Part shown: one piece after another, positions 47,101-59,349 of the stretch | Numbering within the stretch: position 1 is the stretch's first letter | Layout of the letters: each line of letters opens with the position of its first letter | From: Basidiobolus meristosporus CBS 931.73 | Lineage: Eukaryota; Basidiobolomycota; Basidiobolomycetes; Basidiobolales; Basidiobolaceae | Length of the DNA stretch: 64,000 bases | Assembly: GCA_002104905.1 (NCBI GenBank) | Contig: MCFE01000002.1 | Span: 62,001-126,000, forward strand | Direction of reading: 5' to 3' | Translations under genes and position numbers: made by a program | Notes under the pieces: model-generated | What the model was told of the DNA's origin: nothing | Seen by the model: only the letters and a program-made list of their open reading frames with translations | Database searches by the model: none

Positions 47101-49304
47101 GCTTTGGGAACTGTTCCTTCTAGCCGATATAACAATTGCTATTCGTGGTTCATCTTGATCAATTGTCATTTGCATCGAGTCTCAGTCGAATCAGGTTCAA
47201 GATACCATATGAGAAACTCCTCTAACCAAATTCATCGAAACGAGGATTTGATATATATGGTACTGTGTGATCATTGGCTGCCCTTTCGATTTTATCCTGA
47301 ATTTATCCCCCAAAGACCAGAGGGAGACACATCAAAAATCACCGCATTTCTTTGCAAGGTAAATTACCGGGGCCAAATCATCATGGCATGCAATAGAGGC
47401 AGATACTGCTCAAAATTGAAAAGCCTTGGTGCAAATAGGACATCCACTGGGTGGATACCATGGTTGTATGCGCATATACACCAATGGCAACCCCTGCAAG
47501 TTTCGTAACCAGCTGATGAGCTCGTAGATGCTCGATGCCTGCCTAACCCACCACCATGTAACGTTTGCCTGGGCTGGCTGTCGGAGTCATTCAATTAGGA
47601 AGTTTGCTCAGCTACCACCCACTGATCATTGATATTATTGCTTGATGGTGTGCATAAAAGTATTCATTTGAGCGGATTTCTAGGATATTCCATCAATCAG
47701 CATTGCGGTTGAGTGGCTTATAGCAGTGGAAAACTGCAAATTTCATTTCATAGATCTGTGAAATGGAGATCAAATCTTGGACACTGATCTTTAGGGTATG
47801 CTTCTCGATCCATACCATTGGTCAAGACTAGAACCCCCCTATACCCAATGGGTAAATTTTTTTTACACCAGGTTCAAAGACTCTGGCAACTACATTCTAA
47901 GATTCTTCCATACTTGTCCGCTCAGCCTCAACATGATTGGTACTCATCCAACCCACCTCGAATTTTCCGATCCAGTCTCTCTTCCGGATGATTTTTTGGG
48001 CCATACCGCTTGAAATTCAAGAATATACTAATCCGGTCAATATAGGTCGGTGATTCAGCTCTCATGCTGTTTGGAAATAGATAGCCCAAATAGCATAAGA
48101 TGTGTAGGTTCGGTATGGGTGTCCCCATTACACTTCGGATCCATTTTCCTCACGGATATGGAAGCATGGAGTGCTAGTTCATCCATGGAAGACTAGTCAC
48201 TTGGTAACCTTCAATTGGTAATCACCGAGTCCAGGTAAGAACCATATATGGGTTTTTGCATTGTTCTTGTCCAGTTTTTTGGGGAGAAATATCAAGTGAC
48301 GGGTGGAATACTACCTCGATGCCTAGAGTGACATTTATGGCTTGACATGCAGAAGCTGTCAAAATCGCTCCCATTTAGAAAGCCATTTTGACCCCTACAG
48401 GTTGAGGGGATTATCTGACTCATATATACCATATACGGGTATCTATGGATAATATTTTCTTAGGACTAGGGTTGCGGTGATATCAATACTCGTTTTATCG
48501 TGAAAATTATAAGCCATATGATTTTTATCCCGGCAAAAGCATTCAATCAGTTCAACGGGGGTAGATCAGTCGCAATTTTCGCAACGATGGGCTTTGGAAA
48601 AATCTTTTATTTGGAAATATTGGGATCCTCATTGTATTCCAGCTCACCCAAGTGAAATGGGAAAATCAAGATCCTGCTATAGATATTCCGTCCTTGCGAT
48701 GGGATTAATTATCCTTCACGAGCAGACATGCGTGTTCAACCTCCTAAATAATGCCTCGGAATCTCCCACACATGACTAGCAGTGATGATGGAGCTGTCGG
48801 TCAAGCATGCTCTGCCATCACATTAGGTAACAGTGTCTGATTTAGAAGTGGTGAAACTGTAAAAACGAAGCTGCTGGCATCCATATTTGTCCACCTGGCT
48901 TTTATTGGTTTGCACTGAATCAGATGACTACTTTATTATCAATAAAACATATCTAATTGATCGACTAATATGAAAGTAGTAATGCTGGTTGAAATTTCGA
49001 CCTTCCAGAAATTTGCTGATGATCTCGTAATGATGTTCAACCATGGTAGATATTTGAATATGGGAAGAGTTTAGATCACCCAGTGACTATCTCACCCGAT
49101 ACCACTAGAGTAATCTACTGTCTTTGCTGTGTATAAAATCTCGATGGGTTTCCGATAAGCCTCCAAACTACAAGTCTCACTCTTTCTGCAATCCAACCTT
49201 TCTTCGGTCACTTGTACTAAAACCTTTTATAAATAAATCTTTACATATTCCTTCCTCACCAGTTAGAAGCTCCGGCTACATTCTATTGAAACAAAGCATA
49301 TACT
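44134..49304. other. 5.2-kb gene-poor region
   Basis: No credible gene. The longest frame, 47026-47508 (+), starts at TTG, has unlikely composition and no splice partner. Other frames (e.g. 44787-45122) are equally weak. The GSKIP-gene promoter lies at the right end, with TATAAAA at 49132-49138. The rest looks like unique AT-rich sequence. Confidence 0.5.
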
Positions 49305-49750
49305 ATGAAGTCAACCAATAGCCGCGAAGAAGTTATCACTGCGCTCCGTGGATTACAGTTCGGCATCAAGGAGGACTCCCTGGAAATACTAGTCATGAAG
49401 CATCCTGTTGATCCATATCTTCCCTGGTGTGTATTCGAGTTTACCATACTCGAGGGAGTTCACGTACGGATGGAAATTAACAGTAGTGGTTACACGGTAC
49501 GTTTAAGCAATACTGTGCTCCATCGTCGATTATACTAACAGACGTTCGTTCGCAGATTACCAGGGCCTCAGTTGAAAACCCCAACAACTCTTTGTCCGTT
49601 GCGCATTACGAACAAGTAGTAAAGAAAATGGTACTGGAATATCATGGAAGCTTAGAGTCCGTTATGGCAAAGGCAAGTCCTTACTTCTCCGGTCGCTTTG
49701 GCTCGACCAAGCAAGCTAGGGAAGCGCAATATTTCGAATGCTGCCGCTAA
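49305..49750 (+). CDS. GSKIP-domain protein
   Basis: Two exons (49305-49496, 49556-49750; 59-nt intron GTACGT..CGCAG) encode 128 aa. Its order of blocks fits the GSKIP domain: an N-terminal helix (VITALRGLQFGIKE), a strand pair around FEFTILEGVHVRMEINSSGY, where GSKIP has 'TLEGxxYxLxLxxxGF', and a C-terminal helix SLESVMAKASPYFSGRFGS, where GSKIP has 'LLxxxSPxYxxxFxxxL'. Human GSKIP (139 aa) binds GSK3-beta and protein kinase A; the domain also occurs in CLU proteins. The function here is inferred from that resemblance, which is by eye and moderate. Confidence 0.68.
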
Positions 49751-51801
49751 ACCATGCTGTCGGCCTTATTCACCCCAAGTCACTTATCGTCTGAACGGGT
49801 TCGGCGTAGTTTCATCAATACTCTGCCAGTGTTATTTGCAAGTATCGATGTAGCTTTTGTGATTTCTTTACTATTCATTTTCTTGAGGCTTCGCTCGGCG
49901 TTTAATCAATCGTTTTTCGTATCTGCTTACCGAAGTGAAACTCGAGTCCACTTTCAACAGGCGATCAATTAGATGTACGGCGTTAAATGATCGGAGATGT
50001 CATGTATATACATAACAACCGCTTCTGAGTTCCTTGACGGTTTTCTTCCCGATTTCTATTATTTAAGTTTTATATTCTGGTGTAAGTTATTGATATTGTT
50101 TAACATTGAAGATACGAAATCCCCTTACATTACTTTTATATTTCTATACATATTTTGCAAAACTATCACCGGGATTGTCGCTTACTTTTACTACTATCTT
50201 CTACCTCTCTTGGTATGCTAACTGTATTAAACAGACTTTTGTAAACTTATGCTGGCATGTCGTATTTATATATATATCCATATTGGTGAATAACTGGTTG
50301 AAGCTTACGATGGACACGAATCCTTAGTAAGACAAAAAACTTTCGTGACGCTATATTCTTATGGTCATGTGCGATACTAGCTCTGTGCTACTAAGTAGAT
50401 CAAGAAACGTACAACATCCATAGCACGTTATAGGAGTGATTATGAGTAAAATACGTTCTAGACATGTATTCACGGGATGTATCCGAGTTTCAAGTAGTGA
50501 ATTGGTCGTAAATGCTCAGAGTAGTTCAATATATTTCAATCCATTGCTATATCATTTAACGGTGCACTTCAAGCCCTAATTGGTATTGTAAATCCATAGG
50601 TGATTCCGGTTTTCTTCCATAGCTAATCCCACAAGTCCCAAATTGGATTCGCCGGCATTTTACTCCTCGAGTTTCAAATCCATGAGTAGGAATCGTGGTC
50701 ACCGTAACAACTATCCCATAGGTTGCTTAGAAATCGCATTGATCATCTGAAATATCCATCAAATCTACGATCGAACTTGTTAGTAATGCATAATAATAAA
50801 TATATAGGAATGATTCAATCAATTCTGATGAGTAATCGTCCATTTTATTCATATCGGTGACGGCCACGAAGCTGATCATGGACTCTTCCGCAGTGTGGGT
50901 TTGTGGGTTATTTTGGATCCAGTGACACCTGGGTAATCAGCAAGTGGTCGTAATGCAGTGCTCTTAATGATTTGGCATTGAGTTGAACGGACAAATAGCT
51001 TTACTAAAATATCGCATATCAAATATATTTCACGCCAAGAGTGGCACGCTGTGGTATACGCTAGGGGAAGTTCCCAATAATTCATTGCTACCACGCTTTG
51101 CTGTACCGTAAACTGCGACAAAATATCATGTCAAATTCTGAACATGTTGCTATGTCACAATGGAGCGTTCAGGCAATGGGTGTATGTGGTGTTAGGGTGC
51201 GAATGAGAAACCGCGAGTGTGGTGCATGCAAATACGGTGGCTACAAATGCGCTATATATATATATATCTTTGGTAGCTTAATTCACTTCAAGGACCTTCT
51301 CCCTAGCCATGTTACAGTGGTGCTCATTAGGTACCTTGATAAGGGGTAGGCAAGTGTAACCTGAACAATAGTCTTTGACGTGTTACTATAATTTGAGGGG
51401 TCAATGGTCGTGATGTCAACGTCACTCATGAGAGACAAATCCCAATCACCAATGGAAATTGAATGTTCAGACGATGAATATGTGGAGATTTTGAAGTATT
51501 TCTCAACGAGAATGCTAGAGTGACTTCAAAAGTTTATCATACACCAGAAAGAGAGTGATAATTGGATGTGTTTCGCATTGGATTGCACAAACTCGAACAA
51601 ATAAATATATAAGGTGCAGGTCAGGTATGTCTTAGGATCGCCAACCCAGGAAAATAGGGGCATAGAGTAGTATAAAACGGCGGTATGGCGACGGAAGAAG
51701 AATAGCAAATTGTAATAGTACACTCTTGAATCCACTTGACAATTACTTTGTAGATTATTTCAGAATATCTCTCCTTGCGTCCATTTCGGTCTCGAAGCAT
51801 A
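49751..51801. other. Intergenic, no gene seen
   Basis: About 2 kb between the GSKIP-domain gene and ornithine aminotransferase. Only short, AT-rich frames. It should hold the 3' UTR of the former and the promoter of the latter. Confidence 0.5.
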
Positions 51802-53258
51802 ATGTCACAAAACAAACACCTATCTTCCCAGGAAATTGTTTCTCTTGAAAATACCTACAGCGCCCACAAGTACTTGACCAGTTTTCCACTTCAGTGTAAA
51901 ATAGACCCATGAGCTAATATTCTATCTAGCTATCATCCTCTACCTGTCGTTTTTTCGAAGGCCAAAGGTGCACTGGTTTGGGACCCTGAGGGGAAAAAAT
52001 ATTATGATTTCCTATCCGCTTATTCGGCAGTGAATCAAGGTAGCGAAAACTCTCATCATAATGTTCAAAGCTTTATTAACGCGTTTGCTCGCCTTCAGGG
52101 CACTGTCACCCTAAGATCGTCCAAGCCCTTACCGATCAAGCGCAGACACTCTGTCTGAGTTCTCGCGCGTTTTACAACGATGTTTTTGGCAAATATGCCA
52201 AATACGTCACCGAATACTTTGGATACGACATGGTCCTGCCCATGAACACTGGGGCGGAAGCCGTTGAGACTGCTATCAAACTTGCCCGCAAGTGGGGCTA
52301 CCAGAAAAAGGGAATCCCTGAAAATCAAGGTTATGTTTTATCTTGCACCAACAATTTCCATGGTCGTACAATTGGCATAATTTCAATGTCCACCGATGAG
52401 GATGCCCGTAACGAGTTCGGGCCTTATTTACCGAATGTGGGTCCTTATTGCCCAAAATCCAAGAAATTACTGAAGTACAATTGTTACGAAGACCTTGAGG
52501 AGGCGCTGGAAGTGCACGGAAAATACGTCGCCGCTTTCTTGGTTGAGCCTATCCAGGGCGAGGCTGGTATCATGGTGCCTGACGACGATTACTTGAAGAA
52601 ATGCTATCAATTATGTAAAAAGCACAACGTTCTATTTATTGCTGATGAGATCCAAACAGGGCTGGCGCGAACTGGTAAGATGCTTTGTATTGAGCACTCT
52701 GGCGTCCGTCCAGATATTGTATTGCTAGGAAAAGCTCTCAGCGGAGGCGTCTATCCTGTTAGCGCAGTCCTAGCGGATAAAGATATCATGCTATGTATTA
52801 AGCCTGGTGAACACGGTAGTACCTACGGTGGTAATCCACTTGGATGTGCGGTTGCCATAGCCGCTTTAGAGGTTATCAAAGAGGAAAACTTGATTCAGAA
52901 AGCGGAAGAGCTAGGAAAAATCTTCCGCAAGGAATTAACCGAGTTTAATAGCCCTATCGTTTCAACAGTTCGCGGGCGTGGCTTATTGAATGCCATCGTT
53001 ATTGACCAAGAAAAATCCAAACCCAAAACCGCTTGGCATTTATGTTTGCTCTTGAAAGAACGTGGTCTTCTTGCCAAGCCAACCCATTCAAACATTATTC
53101 GCCTAGCACCCCCTCTTAGTATCTCCAAGGAAGAGTTGATGGAAGGGATAAACATCATCAAGAAAGCGCTTGAGGAAATTATGACTATCGACTTGAACGA
53201 TATTCCCAACGCTCTTGAGGTGGATAATGGCGAGCACTGGGGTAACTTAGATGATTAA
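51802..53258 (+). CDS. CAR2: Ornithine aminotransferase
   Basis: Three exons (51802-51869, 51930-52039, 52099-53258; introns of 60 and 59 nt) encode 445 aa, the usual length. It is a PLP enzyme that turns ornithine and 2-oxoglutarate into glutamate semialdehyde and glutamate in arginine breakdown. Marks: [85 protein letters not shown] and [15 protein letters not shown] with the Schiff-base Lys near residue 271. The N-terminus ([12 protein letters not shown]) shows no mitochondrial presequence, so it is probably cytosolic, as in yeast. It is convergent with the next gene, only 154 bp away. Confidence 0.95.
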
Positions 53259-53412
53259 ATATGATACATATATCTCAATTTTATTCCAAGGCAAATTAGT
53301 GATTAAGCGAATTTTGCAGTAGGTATCTGCTAAAATAAACCCAATTTAATCACTGAAAATAGCATGGTGATTATTACTGTTCCATATTATTCTTCAGATC
53401 ATAACATTAACA

Positions 53413-54684
53413 TTAACGAAAAACTTGGTTATTTTTCCAGAGCATCATGGTAATAAGTTGAATACTGGCATTACAGAGTCGAGAATATTGAGCATTTACG
53501 TTCGGATTGAATATTGTGGTATGAGCATCTACTTCGTCCGATGCTGTAGATTGAATGGAAGTAAAGAATCCCGCAGTTTCTTTTGGTGGTGGCACAATAA
53601 ATGTTCGTGGGGTATTATTATTCCCTTCAAGCTAGACAGATGTGAGTTTGTGTGTTGATGATGGGAGAAATAGAGGTAGGTACTTACTCGCATGTAAAAG
53701 CAGTGAAAAATCATTTCATTAGACATTTCCTCCAGCTTTCGAACTCTGAAAAAACCGTTAAGAATGAGATGCGTCCCATATATTTCCTCCTACTTTACAC
53801 AGGAATACCTCTCTCTTAGTTGATCTTGTTTCGTCAGTGATTTTACAAATTCCAAGTGACTTGTTACATATTCCATGCCATTCTGCAACTTTTCTCGTTG
53901 CCAATAGGCAGTGGCACCTGCGGCTGCGGTGGCAGCCACTACCGCGCCCAAAACACCCCATTTTAGTTTTGAGCCTGCTTTGTTGTCTTGGCCAACTGCC
54001 CTGTTGGTTGTTGATGTGTTGGTAGTAGCTGTTCTAGCAGCAGACGCTAGGGTTGACATCAAAGATATAGAAGAGCTATATTTACTTTGGAGGTCAGTAG
54101 CTCTGGATCTGGCTGTTTCTGCAAATAGATTCGACTCAACCCCATAATAAGGAGTGTCAAAAGCCAAAATTCCTATTATCCTAGGCAACCACTGTCTGTT
54201 CCCTTCGGAAGCACCAATGCTGGTCTCTCTCAAATTGAAATATGCATCGGCCGCTTGGAAGGATAACGGGATTAATATTGAACGAAATGTCAGTGAGAGG
54301 ATTCATGTATACAACCAACCCAATAAACCGCCCATGGAATGGCCGACAAGTACGACTAACGGTGGAGATAAGCCACGAGCCACCTGCTCCTCACCAATGT
54401 TTATTAGCCAATTACATAGATTGGTAGCAGCAACTGTCAAGTCGCCTCTTGTTTCATAACGAGGATAAATAACGACATCTACGTCGATTGCTGTCGAAGA
54501 ATTCCCTAAAGTCTCTTTCAAACACTCGGGGAAGCCCTGCCGATGATGACGGTGAATGAGTCAGTGAGATCAAAGAGGAGCCGAAGAAATGGGGACGATG
54601 TACTGATACCTGAAAAGTTTTTTCACTTCCTTTAAATCCATGGATAAAAACCAGAAGCAATCGGTTATGCTTTTGCAACTCCAT
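53413..54684 (-). CDS. Alpha/beta-hydrolase (putative lipase/serine esterase) with internal membrane segment
   Basis: Five exons (54684-54610, 54536-54320, 54253-53809, 53745-53688, 53631-53413; introns 56-73 nt) encode 337 aa. The oxyanion strand is LVFIHGFKGSEKTF, the nucleophile elbow is VGHSMGGLLAAD with Ser in GHSMG, and RIIGILAFDTPYYG follows, as in fungal DUF676-like esterases. Asp and His candidates lie near the C-terminus (DAHTTIFNPNVN). A hydrophobic stretch in the middle (LKWGVLGAVVAATAAAG) is probably a membrane segment inserted between core elements, seen also in fungal relatives. The substrate is unknown, perhaps a lipid. The frame runs a little further 5', but only from TTG, so the ATG at 54684 was chosen. 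Confidence 0.85.
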
Positions 54685-56484
54685 AATACTCCCAAAGCGA
54701 GGTGTGCTATTAAGCAACTCGTAAGACCATCTTTAGTGCTCGCGAGAATAAAATATAAACCAGAACCTAAACAACTCTGGCTAATATCCGTCTAAACCAT
54801 CTGTTTGTACTTCGAATCAATTGGCATCAATAAGCCTCCGGATCATGATATATTACTTTAAAACCTGTGTGACGGTGAATTTTAATAAACCGTCGACATT
54901 GGCCACAGGAATGCTGCTATGGGGAGTGGTGGAAGTATCAATTAAGCAATTGTAGAATGCCATAAAATATGAAGCTAACTGCAAAATCTATTGCCCATAA
55001 CAGTCCAAACCAAGTGTGTTGTGAACGATCATCTGATTCCACACAAGGAGAATCAGAAGCAATAGATGGTGAGAAAGTGGAGGCAAGATGGGGTGCTTGA
55101 AAGTGTAGGCCCGCATATATAATGCATCCTCAAGTTAGCATGAGGGCTTGTTATCTAAAGGTAATCAGATTCTTAAAGAATACATATACTGTGTATTGGG
55201 TGGTTTAGGAGTGTTTGTTTCCATTTGGCTTCCTGGCAAATGTCTCAATCCCAGTTGCTCTATCAATTTATTAACAATGAGTCTTCTGAAGTATTAAATC
55301 ATTGCAAATTTTAATCAAGATATGGGAACTTGGAGGTGCACTCAATGATTGAGAAGATGCGGCGCTCACCAGTTGATTTGTTGGATGCAAATGGGGTGTA
55401 TACACAGAGAGAAGCTCATTAAATACAACACTTATATATACAGTGCAGGGGGTGCTCCTCGATTGAACAAATACTGTTATTGTGAAATAATACACTAGAC
55501 TTTCGCCATAGAACTAACCCCAGTCCTACAAAATAAGCTTCTAATGGTATTTATATCACAGCCCCAATAGCTGTTTCACAAGGCCGTAGTAACTATCTCA
55601 GTAGTAAAGCAGTAACCTTATATAATGTTACTCTAAGTTGGTAAACTCTAATATGATATTCAGCTGTCTACTAAGTATTAATTGGATTTGACGAGCCAAC
55701 TGCTTCAGCGCCAAGTGATACACTACCATAAATAGGTATTGGCTTTTAGAGGCGGTGGACGAGAGTTGATACCGCAACTGTATTTCTAATGATTTGTTCT
55801 GGAACGATAGGTCCCCTTCTTGGTGGGGTATATCTTCATATTCATAGGTTTATTATTACTCTTCAATATATCACGATCATCTAGTACAAGATTCACCTTG
55901 TGTCAGTAAACAATCCCGGGTAATGGCTGAAATTCTTTGCTAGCCAAATCAAGCTCTTTATCAGTACACCAGCACTGATGGAAAAATACAAAATGCTATT
56001 TATTCCTACTTCAGTCTTTGAAAGTCATATGTGTTCACAACGGTTCCAGGTTAAGGTAACAACTCTGAATCACATCCTTTTCCAGACCTCTCATTTTGAC
56101 TTAATATCAAGTAGAGTGCGGTGACTGCTCAAGGATAAATTGGGTAATAATCTTAGGAGGCTCAAGCCCATTCAGTCGATTCAATTTGATTCGAGCGTCT
56201 GTTGAAATATAAAAATGCCGCGAATTCCCCTACGTATTCAATCAAGTCCCCTTCTCTAAGGAGCCTCCTCCTATTCAGCAAAATTGCTGATTTTAAAGTA
56301 AGCATCCCTTTCGATCTGTAACTGATTTTACTCCTCTTCTGCTTAACAAGTTTCATCAATTACTCGCACCTTTGCTTATTGATCATCATTAAATTCTATT
56401 TTTCAAATCTGACGTTTGCTTGAAACTTCACCTCTGTGTTGAACCATACTGGATAACTCACGTCGCCACACGCTCTGAGACGTA
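54685..56484. other. Divergent intergenic region, no gene seen
   Basis: 1.8 kb separate the divergent esterase (-) and four-TM (+) genes, so both promoters lie here. Frames are short and unconvincing. Confidence 0.5.
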
Positions 56485-57178
56485 ATGAAGAGACAACAGA
56501 TGTCCGTCAGCACATCTACAAACGAGGAAGCCAATATATCCCAGGAATTCATAGCCCATTCCATACACAAACACATTACTGCTCTATGCACCACTTTGAT
56601 ATGCATTCAGTTGGTAGGTTCTAAATGGCATAGAGGTCAAGTGACACGATACTTATCAACTTTCACAGTTAGCAGCGCTTGTCATTTCAATCACTTTTGG
56701 CATATTCGTCAGCGGGAACGACCCTTTGGCTTTAGTTGACCCTCAAAATGATTCAAAAAACTTGGCGGATACTCACTATATGACTTTGGTTGGATATGTA
56801 TCCACCATTCTTAACTCTACCATCGGCCTGCTGGGAGTCCATAAGGTAAGAGTGCTCTTATGTCGCTGACACTCGTTACCTTCCTGATTCAGTTACCGGT
56901 AGCGCTCCCGAAAGTTGTTGAACTGCTATCTGGTGTTTGCTATCATAACGATGCTCTTCAAAATAGCATCTAGCTGCCTATACATAGTATGGCTTAGCAA
57001 GTACCATGCCACCATCACAATGATTCCAGTAAGTGAGCGTTCGTTACATATTTTTGCCAAAGCAGGCCTAACCCATCTCAAGTCGTTGGTAGACCTCCTG
57101 GCCATCGTGTCAATTTACTTTCTGCGTAAACGGATCAAAATGGCATCACATTCTCTGAACTACTCAGAAATGAAATAA
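56485..57178 (+). CDS. Four-TM (tetraspan-like) membrane protein, unknown
   Basis: Four exons (56485-56613, 56669-56845, 56903-57028, 57083-57178; introns 54-57 nt, each in phase 0) encode 175 aa. Four hydrophobic segments are seen: ALCTTLICIQLLAALVIS running to about residue 55, STILNSTIGLLG, LVFAIITMLFKIASSCLYIV and LVDLLAIVSIYFL. A polar loop of about 25 residues lies between the first two, with a possible glycosylation site (NDS), and short basic loops and tail follow. The plan recalls tetraspanin or MARVEL proteins, but no cysteine motif is present. The structure only emerges after splicing, and the consistent phases make it credible. I do not recognise the family. Confidence 0.65.
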
Positions 57179-57444
57179 TATCTTCATCACCTTTTGAATT
57201 GGTTAACGCTGGTAGTCCATTATGCATGTATTAGCTATGTGTTACACATGGATTGATTTCGAACATTTGATCAATTAATCATATTCGATCGTAGTTGATC
57301 CAGAAGACAAGAATCCGATTTTCCTTGAAAAAAACCATTTGTAAGCAATACTAGGATAGCGCACTATATTTTAGACATGAATTCCGATATTCAACCTTCA
57401 TGAAAGCTATAAAATACGGTGAAAATTCTTGAACCTCTCCTAAC

Positions 57445-58161
57445 ATGGCTTCATTCCCAATAGAGCTACTTAGAGAAATATTACAATATTGTGAGCAGAA
57501 AACCCTTTTCAATAGTAGTTTGGTTGGTAGATCCTGGTACACTCAAAGCGTCCCATTTCTTTATCATACTCCTTTGTTCACCAGCTTGGAGAGCTATTTG
57601 AGTTTTAGCAAAGGGATTACGGAAGACACGGGTAGACATGTTGATACTTTAGATTTGTCTCAAGTGCCACATAGATGGGACCACCTGACTTCGTCTCAGG
57701 TGAACCCAGTACTTCTGGCCTGTAGCAAGCTTCGCAGGTTGAACTTGGAGTTATGCCAAATCGATGACACAGTATTGCAAGTACTTGCAAATAGCTCTTG
57801 CGACACAATTGAAGAGCTCAACTTGAATGAATGTTTAATCAATGATGAAGGCTTGTCCGCCCTTGTCAATTGTAAAAAATTGCGAAGCCTTGAGATCGAA
57901 ACCTGTCCTGTTACCGATCGTAGCGTCATAGAGATTGCCAATGCATGTGTCAACCTGGAAAGACTGAACTTGGCGAGGTGTGAGGAGATTACTGACGAAT
58001 CCATCGCAGTTATTCGGAGTAATCTAAAGCAACTTCGTTATCTCAGCGTGGAAGAATGTTACGGTGTACTGGAGCATGAAGGCTGGGCTGAGGCTACAGA
58101 ATGGGAGACAGACTGGGGGACCGATACAGAAGGTGAAGGAGAAGACGAAGAACAGCCGTAA
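57445..58161 (+). CDS. F-box / leucine-rich repeat protein
   Basis: A single exon of 238 aa. It opens with an F-box (about residues 3-45): FPIELLREILQYCEQKTLFN, then LVGRSWYTQSVPFLYHTP. AMN1/FBXL-type leucine-rich repeats follow from about residue 95: LRRLNLELCQIDDTVLQVLA, IEELNLNECLINDEGLSALV, LRSLEIETCPVTDRSVIEIA, LERLNLARCEEITDESIAVI and a last repeat starting LRYLSVEEC. The tail is very acidic (a run of Glu and Asp). Such proteins recruit substrates to SCF ubiquitin ligases through Skp1. At 238 aa it is short, with about five repeats. It starts 266 bp after the four-TM gene on the same strand. Confidence 0.9.
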   Translation: MASFPIELLREILQYCEQKTLFNSSLVGRSWYTQSVPFLYHTPLFTSLESYLSFSKGITEDTGRHVDTLDLSQVPHRWDHLTSSQVNPVLLACSKLRRLNLELCQIDDTVLQVLANSSCDTIEELNLNECLINDEGLSALVNCKKLRSLEIETCPVTDRSVIEIANACVNLERLNLARCEEITDESIAVIRSNLKQLRYLSVEECYGVLEHEGWAEATEWETDWGTDTEGEGEDEEQP

Positions 58162-59349
58162 ACGTAGACTACTTAGCTATTCCAAACATTTTGTATAACT
58201 TTTCCTTGCCATTTGTTTTGAACTAAAACATCCATTATATAAATAGTCTTCACACATTACTTGAAAAGAAAATTTTGACTCGAATCCAATTAGGTGGATG
58301 TGGCAAGCTCTGGTCGTGAGTGGGATCGTTCATTCCATATTAGTGGATACATATCATGACCAAGCTACCGAAGTGAAACAGCGTTGTGGTGATACATATA
58401 TTTCCATGTTAATGCCACAAAGCTGTATCTACAACAGATGGATAGTGTCACAACAAGAGTGGTATGTACCAAGACAAGCCAAACCTGTAATGCTCCACTG
58501 CACCGAATCAACAGCGGTATATACGAGAGCCGCTTACAAAGATATTGTGCTCGAAACATTTTACCCATCAGAAGATTGAGATGGTCCAGTAAGTCGAGGG
58601 GATACTAGACATGTGAACATCAGCATGTAGGTTTCCGTGATTCATGTCCAGCAAAACATCTCTTGGATTCACAGGTACTCATTATTTATTCTAAATATAG
58701 ATTTGTTTCGCTCACATTGTCGCCAACTTGGCTAAAATCTGAGCGCTTCATGCCGGATTCGTGTTCAGGAATATTTTTTCAATGGGATCTGGTTAGCCTC
58801 GAGTTCACCAGTCAACTGCATAATGTTTCCTGGAAACCTTAATATAGCTATTATGATTGGATTAGCTATATCCCTATGGAGTAGTATCCTACTCTATCAT
58901 CACACCTTAACGGGCTTATCAATTCCCCTGGAGCATTTACAATGCAGTATTTTTGTCAATAATCTCCCGAAGCCTCCACTTCGTCCTGCACACTCATGTA
59001 AGGCTTCTCCGAACACCTGCCATAATGCTCATCACGAAATTTCTGAACAACCACAACCATATTTTACTGTGTCTGGCACCAACGAAATTTCTGGAACCAT
59101 CCCTGGTGCCGCATCATCCCTCAACGCCACCAAATTACGCAAAATCGAAGCTGCCGAAAATTCCATTTTCCAGAAATTTCTTGAACTTCACCCCTCATGA
59201 ATCTCCCCGATAAATATGATAGGGGGGCCTTGTGACCAGGGACTGCAATCTCCGCAATAAATAGAGGTCACTTGGTGTTTTCTCAGGACTGAACTGAATC
59301 CTCGAAGTACGAGTGAATACCCTGTAAATTGAATGGAAGACTATGGGAA
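58162..59349. other. Intergenic with weak open frames
   Basis: Between the F-box gene and FAM32A. A 93-codon plus-strand frame with ATG at 58298 has no recognisable features and is not called. The frame at 58823-59200 is listed separately as a weak candidate. Confidence 0.45.
58823..59200 (+). CDS. Possible small secreted or anchored protein (unknown)
   Basis: An ATG-started frame of 125 aa. A short head is followed by a hydrophobic stretch (IAIMIGLAISLWSSILLY) that could be a signal peptide or anchor, then a polar Pro/Ser/His-rich region with a possible N-glycosylation site (NATK) and a short charged C-terminal helix. No family is recognised, and an overlapping frame of similar length casts doubt. 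It ends 150 bp before FAM32A. Confidence 0.3.
   Translation: MFPGNLNIAIMIGLAISLWSSILLYHHTLTGLSIPLEHLQCSIFVNNLPKPPLRPAHSCKASPNTCHNAHHEISEQPQPYFTVSGTNEISGTIPGAASSLNATKLRKIEAAENSIFQKFLELHPS

Noticed and set aside
47026-47508. 160-codon plus-strand frame
   Set aside because: It starts only at TTG, has an unlikely amino-acid mix, lies in a gene-poor region, and has no splice partner or family resemblance.
58298-58579. 93-codon plus-strand frame just after the F-box gene
   Set aside because: It has an ATG, but no recognisable domain, signal or splice context; the antisense frame is of similar quality.
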